From the NCBI GenBank assembly GCA_037501455.1, contig CM074855.1, positions 49,917,001 to 49,981,000 of the forward strand: a DNA stretch of 64,000 nt, in the 5' to 3' direction. This DNA comes from Lantana camara. Lineage: Eukaryota; Streptophyta; Magnoliopsida; Lamiales; Verbenaceae. The notes beneath the pieces are model-generated. The model did not search any database. It saw nothing but the letters and a program-made list of their open reading frames with translations, and was not told the DNA's origin. The position numbers and the translations under genes were made by a program. Shown here one piece after another: positions 59,801 through 64,000 of the stretch. Numbering within the stretch: position 1 is the stretch's first letter; each line of letters opens with the position of its first letter.

Positions 59801-60959
59801 GCCATTTCCCATTCTCATCTTGAAGTCTCTCAATACTATTTTTCTTGGCACGATTAGATGCACGAGTGTGGAAATAATGTGTATTTCTATCTCCCTCTTT
59901 TAGCCAATGAGCTTTAGCTCGTTGTTTCCATAGAAGCTCCTCCCGATTATGCCATTCATCGATCTCTTTTCTTAACTTGCTTTCCAACAATTTACTATCA
60001 CTTGTCACATAGCCTTTCCTGATCTGCATAACTTTCTCCTCTAAATCCCGAATTCTGCGTCGTGGGTCGCCAAAAAATTCCTTACTCCAATTAATGAGAC
60101 CGACTCGGCATTGCTCAAATTTCGACCAAATAAGACCGGGTGTCATATCAAAATTATCTTTAGCCCACATATCTCGGACAATCTCTGCACATTCATCACT
60201 TCGAAGCCACATGGCTTCGAATTGAAATCTCCGAGGCTGTTTTTGAGCTTTGATTTTCTTTCGACCAATTTCAATTAAGATCGGATCATGATCCGAGGAG
60301 GCTCCTGGAAGGTGTTTTACACAATAATTAGGAAACCTTGCAGTCCAAGCCCGGTTGGCAACTCCTCGATCCAGTCGTTCCCGAATAGTATGTGGCACTG
60401 GCTTGTTATTTGACCATGTAAATTCAAAGCCTTCAAATCCCAAATCAAATAATTCACAATCTGCGAGACACTCTCGAAAATCTCTCATTTGGCTTGGAGA
60501 TCTCATATTTCCACCCAGCTTCTCTTTAGCTAAAAGAATCTCATTAAAATCTCCGGCACAAAGCCATGGTTGGACAGTTCGTTCTCCCAATCGCCTCAAT
60601 AACTTCCACGTTATCTTTCTTCGTGAATGATCCGGATGACCATAGAACCCGGTAAACCTCCAGCTTGCAACATCGTTCTATGATGAAACATTAACATCAA
60701 TGTGACGTTGCGAATAGCTAATCAGGCTGACTGCTACATCTTTCTTCCACAGCAAGGCCGAACCGCCCCCCCTACCAACACAGTCAACTCCAACTCCAAA
60801 AAGATTAAAACGGTTCTTCAAAGATTCTATCCTCCTGTTTTTACATTTAGTCTCGGATAGAAAGACTAAAGTAGGGTCATGCATTTGGAGAAGATTCCCC
60901 AATTCCCGAACTGTCCAGGGTCGACCCAGCCCCTGGCAGTTCCAACACAAGAGATTCAT
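56874..60959 (-). pseudogene. LINE ORF2: endonuclease, reverse transcriptase, RNase H (two stop codons)
   Basis: The frame encodes about 1361 codons. Order: an apurinic-type endonuclease (WNCQGLG, FLSETKC, GDFNEIL, SDHDPI; residues 1-225), reverse transcriptase (LIPKCPKPENMSQLRPISL, ALKLDMSKAYDRVEW, GLRQGDPFSPYLF, LLFADDTVIL), a zinc-binding zf-RVT-like region (FMWRLCKNAFPT, CPMCGSENEDVQHVFLSC) and a C-terminal RNase H domain (KVNFDGALF, AEQAEALAAWEAA). TAG at 60680-60678 (codon 94, before NDVASWRFTGFYGHP) and TGA at 57506-57504 (codon 1152, before ALWWNRNRK) close an otherwise continuous frame. All catalytic motifs checked are intact. The start overlaps the ORF1 stop in ATGA. Confidence 0.92.
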
Positions 60960-62497
60960 GGTGTTCGGCGGGACTGCTGCGCAGTCTCCGCCGTTACATT
61001 TGCATCAACTTCAGGCACAGATAAAGAAGAAACATTGTGGGTTGGAGGCTTTTTAAGTGGATTAAAATCAGGAAAATTTTCTATTGGATAAGAAGAAAGC
61101 TTACGTTTGCCAACATGAGAAGAACCTGACTGGATATTTATTTGTTGAATAACCGTGTCAGTCGAGAAGGAAACTGAACTTGTTGATGGCTGATTTTCTT
61201 TTCTCTGTTTTGAGTATCTGCGTTTTTGAGTCGTAGATGCCTGCTTCGATACCTCAAATTGCTGCAGAGAAAAAGTCATAGGCAATGGTTCATGATTTCT
61301 GGTAGGGGATTCTTTCTTGGGGCTAGGAGGGTATTCAATGATCATAAATTCCAGGGGATTCCCACTTTGGATATGTGAGTTTGGACGAAACTCTGTAATT
61401 TGAGTATTTGGGTTTATTTCGGAAGCCCGGAGCTGCACAACTACATCATCTTTGCTGGGTGCAATAGGGGTATTGTTATACTTTGATGCTGAGTCCGATG
61501 GGCTGCAAACATTATTTAAATGGACAGGAGGTGGTGTGCACTCATTAATTTGTAGAGGTTTAGGTACTATATTTGTAGAAGTTGGGAGGTTGCTGATTGA
61601 TTTTGTGGGTAATTCGTCGGCATGGACTGACTTGAAAAAAGGACGTTGAACACTCCCACCACCAACTCCCGAGGTATCCTTCCATCCTGAGAATGCTTTC
61701 TCGCTCGACGGTCGGAGCCAAGCCCCAAAAGGATAATTAGGTGCTGGGTCGATAAAACCTTCCTCGCACAGTTTGGGACATAACTTAACAATGTGATCGC
61801 AGAGCCCACACAAGTAGCAGAAGTTCGGTAGCTTTTCATAGGAAAACGACACTAACACCTCTTTGTCACCTTGGCTATTCCGAATCTTCATAGCTCGTCG
61901 AAGTGGCATTGTCATGTCCAAACCAACTCTAATCCGGAGAGATGATGTAAAGGAGTGACCCTTTTTAACTTGAAAATCGACATCCCGAAAAATACCCAAT
62001 TGGTTCCCAATATAGGCCGCCATTTCTTTTGTTTGCTTTCTGATAGGAAGACCATGAATTTGCACATGAAAATCACACCATCTAAGATCAACTTGTTCCG
62101 GATCGTCGTCCTCATCCATTGCTTTCAACAGTAACAAATTTTTTTCAAAAGCCCAGGGTGTTCCGTCAATAGCCCGACGACGATCAACCTCATGATTAAA
62201 AATCAACAAAAACTTTCCACCATCAAGCTTTTTCACATCCATACCACGAATAGGATTTAGAGCTGCCATCATAGTTGTTCTGAAACTCTCAAATTTAAAA
62301 GACTTTCGGGATAAGATTTTACCCACCACCAAAAATTTCTTTCCTCCATCACTGCCCTGCCAAGCTGAATCTGGAGCGACCCAACCCTTCTCTTCTTCAT
62401 CCGTGAGAGAAAGGGCTTTTTTCATCAACTCCAAATCATTATCCATTCTTCCCACAACTCTGACCAAGAACGCTGCAAAACGGAGACAAAGGTGCAA
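60956..62497 (-). CDS. LINE ORF1 protein (DUF4283-like, zinc knuckle)
   Basis: Open frame of 513 codons. The N-terminal part (about residues 50-190) resembles the DUF4283 domain of plant LINE ORF1 and related proteins (KFLVVGKILSRKSFKFESF, WAFEKNLLLLK, FHVQIHGLPIRKQTKEMAAY). It is followed by a CX2CX4HX4C zinc knuckle (CYLCGLCDHIVKLC, near 225). The C-terminal half is low complexity, rich in Ser, Pro and Asn. ORF1 proteins of L1-type elements bind the element RNA. The first ATG is at 62497; MDNDLELMKK 17 codons in is an equally good start. The last codon overlaps the ORF2 start by ATGA. Confidence 0.85.
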   Translation of the reverse strand: MHLCLRFAAFLVRVVGRMDNDLELMKKALSLTDEEEKGWVAPDSAWQGSDGGKKFLVVGKILSRKSFKFESFRTTMMAALNPIRGMDVKKLDGGKFLLIFNHEVDRRRAIDGTPWAFEKNLLLLKAMDEDDDPEQVDLRWCDFHVQIHGLPIRKQTKEMAAYIGNQLGIFRDVDFQVKKGHSFTSSLRIRVGLDMTMPLRRAMKIRNSQGDKEVLVSFSYEKLPNFCYLCGLCDHIVKLCPKLCEEGFIDPAPNYPFGAWLRPSSEKAFSGWKDTSGVGGGSVQRPFFKSVHADELPTKSISNLPTSTNIVPKPLQINECTPPPVHLNNVCSPSDSASKYNNTPIAPSKDDVVVQLRASEINPNTQITEFRPNSHIQSGNPLEFMIIEYPPSPKKESPTRNHEPLPMTFSLQQFEVSKQASTTQKRRYSKQRKENQPSTSSVSFSTDTVIQQINIQSGSSHVGKRKLSSYPIENFPDFNPLKKPPTHNVSSLSVPEVDANVTAETAQQSRRTP

Positions 62498-62834
62498 AAG
62501 GGTTTAATTGCGTTATTAACAAAAGATTGCAGTAAGATCCAAAGAAGTCAGTAAAATTTTTAGGAGAAAATCGGCAAGTGATCGATGGAATTTTGTGCAA
62601 AAGTTTGAAAAGGCACTTTTTTGGCAAAGAGGATGAACAGGCACTCAGGCAGTAAATCTCTCATTCGAGAGAAAAAAGGAAGATTCGTGAGAAAGGTCTA
62701 TGTTTCTTTTCAATAGCCACGGACGATCTGGGATTCTGGGCTACGATCAAATGGTTAATCTTATTGAAGATATGGATAACTCTCTTACGCTTATTCCAGA
62801 AAGAAATGTTCTAAATTTCATTTGATTTATTTTA

Positions 62835-63215
62835 TATGTTTTTTGAGGTTCTCAATTTCACTAATTGTGTATTTGGTCATAATTTCTCAGCTTATTTGGT
62901 TACTGTATATAAAGTACCAAGAATCTTAATGCCACATCAGTCAAACTTGCCACCTAAGATAGATTTGTTCCAACGAGATTTGATCTAGAATCTAGAATTT
63001 TTGAGATTAAGGGGACCTATATGAGGCCAGAAAAAAAGTATTCCAAAAACGCGAGTAGAGTGTACTCATTTTTCCGATTTTGTAATTTTCTCTTTTATTT
63101 ATTTTTTTTATGTGTTTCTTAGGTTCTCAATTTCATTAATGGTTTATTTTTTAATTTCTCAGCAAATTTAATTATTAACTACTTTATATCTAGTGTCAAG
63201 AATCTTTACAACACT
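62835..63215 (+). repeat. Partial tandem duplication (about 100-bp units)
   Basis: 62835-62935 and 63110-63215 share GGTTCTCAATTTCA(C/T)TAAT, AATTTCTCAGC and CAAGAATCTT(A/T) in the same order. Diverged and non-coding. Confidence 0.55.
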
Positions 63216-63830
63216 ATAGGGTTTTCAAATATTTTACACATTTGTTTTACAAAATGATTAACTACTTCTGTTCAAAAAAATATATATATATTAACTACTT
63301 TCTTTTACAAAATGGTCTAGTCAATATATCAAAAATGCAATCTCTAGGCCCTTGTTTATTGCATTTCATGATTTAGTAACATATAGAAATCTAATTATCT
63401 ATAAGATTTACATCCAAAATTGAACCTTATACAGAAATTCTCAGATGTTTCTCTTTTTTTTTTTTTTTTGCAGATCTAACCACTCGATCGGCTCGCCATA
63501 ACAATTTCAGATATCTTCCGACGGTGGATTTAATTTCCTGCAAATTTTCAGGTGACTCAATCCCCTTTAGTTCCTTTAAAATAATACTGAAAGTAATTAG
63601 GAATACAAAGTTATTGTGATGGGCAAGAGTTTTCTCCAACAACCTTGCCATATCACATGTATATATATATATATTTCTGTTATTATATATCTACCATATT
63701 GGCCTTGAAGAATCCGTTACAAAATTCTTTACTTAATTTAGGTTGTTTTGGTTTTAAAACATTTTTCTGCTGTTCAAAACTTAAGTACTTTCCCTTCTGT
63801 AATGAATTTAAGAACAAGGATCAATCGTCT
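63216..63830. other. AT-rich intergenic DNA
   Basis: Homopolymer T at 63453-63470 and a TA microsatellite near 63660-63674. Nothing else recognised. Confidence 0.4.
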
Positions 63831-63835
63831 GGGGT

Positions 63836-64000
63836 GTCAATTCGGGTGGGTCGGGTTGAGGGAGGGGTATTACATGAAAATTCTCAACCCGACCCCACCC
63901 GACCCGAATTTGAACCCGAAAATCCCAACCCGATCGGGTTCGGGTTGGGTTCAGTAGTGTTCGGGTCACCCGACCGAATAACCCAAACCGACCCGACCCG
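63836..64000. repeat. CCCGA/TCGGG-rich low-complexity repeat
   Basis: Clusters of ACCCGACCCGA and its complement TCGGGTTCGGGT on both strands, able to fold back on each other. It runs off the window end. It may be the terminal part of a fold-back element, but no boundary is visible. Confidence 0.55.

Larger units (their letters stand above)
56803..62720 (-). mobile_element. Nearly full-length LINE (L1-type), minus strand
   Basis: Two reading frames, a 0.22-kb 5' leader and an A-rich 3' end (T runs at 56803-56816 and 56836-56846 on the plus strand) are flanked by the 17-bp perfect duplication GGACGATCTGGGATTCT (56786-56802, 62721-62737). The long duplication and poly(A) end are typical of target-primed reverse transcription. 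Between the two A tracts lies a 19-bp non-A segment. Only two nonsense codons are seen in ORF2, so the insertion is fairly young. Confidence 0.93.
55983..62808 (+). pseudogene. Exon-like pieces of an unrecognised gene, split by a LINE
   Basis: Four stretches with protein-like frames and plausible splice borders lie around the LINE: about 55983-56100 (MDHLEDGFIDNYTFR, then in a shifted frame LNELSKYPESRWDFTGHLV), 56446-56512 (VFDQYQKAVGVDLWHSHYE), 56612-56680 (AFEEIKDEVNKNLRRDAGHY) and 56765-56802 continued at 62738 (AKDRRELGRSGILGYDQMVN, then LIEDMDNSLTLIPERN). The last exon is cut exactly at the LINE target-site duplication. I do not recognise the protein family. The frame change in the first piece and the 5.9-kb insertion in an exon suggest a dead copy. 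Confidence 0.4.

Noticed and set aside
63836..64000. Telomere-like repeat
   Set aside because: The unit is CCCGA/TCGGG, not the plant telomere repeat TTTAGGG, and copies are irregular and on both strands.

Overview
The window is a gene-poor, repeat-dense stretch of a flowering-plant nuclear genome, probably a eudicot. The evidence is the retrotransposon types (Ty3/Gypsy Tekay-like chromoviruses with initiator-Met-tRNA primer sites, Copia-type LTRs, a plant LINE with a DUF4283-like ORF1), a Mutator-like element with a SWIM/zinc-knuckle transposase, a CACTA element with CACTGCAAGAAAA-type ends, and plant gene fragments (cytosolic GPDH, GH35 beta-galactosidase, SBT2-type subtilase, OPT transporter). 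No intact host gene is visible. The one fully open long reading frame is the 1500-codon gag-pol of the retrotransposon at 30266-40290.

Layout. 72-7183: inner and right-hand part of a CACTA-like element carrying intron-containing fragments of three unrelated host genes, split by a 3.6-kb solo LTR (2221-5850, duplication CCAAT). 7411-16809: a partial LTR, then a damaged Tekay-like element whose 5' LTR holds two Copia solo LTRs in opposite orientation (9584-11514, CACGG; 11791-14060, ATGAC); its gag-pol is closed by in-frame stops and cut off in the RT domain. 16816-22241: a second element with a truncated 5' LTR, a 0.8-kb internal region and a full 3' LTR. 22242-25801: AT-rich DNA with an OPT-transporter fragment. 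25802-44196: an 18.4-kb nest, a minus-strand LTR element without recognisable coding sequence interrupted by the complete plus-strand Tekay-like element (10,025 bp, duplication GTTCC). 44197-47321: AT-rich DNA and an LTR-like fragment. 47322-55919: a decayed Mutator-like element whose transposase exon is split by a solo LTR (51322-54425, GACCT). 55983-62808: exon-like pieces of an unrecognised gene, split by a minus-strand LINE with a 17-bp duplication. The end is AT-rich, closing in a CCCGA-rich repeat.

How the parts relate. Nearly every insertion boundary can be fixed from a target-site duplication, so the order of events can be read. The element at 7699-16809, with coding remains, and the non-coding element at 25802-44196 share one LTR family and look like a former autonomous/non-autonomous pair. 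The most unusual structure is a cassette of paired 16-bp (near-)palindromes at one position in the LTRs. Two LTR families carry unrelated 16-bp motifs at the same spacing (32/42/32 in one, 33/43/33 in the other), and a third family has a looser version of a third motif. The LTRs also share a short hairpin with covarying stems and, in two families, a longer GC-rich hairpin. The two opposed Copia solo LTRs carry convergent promoters, each with five CACGTG boxes.
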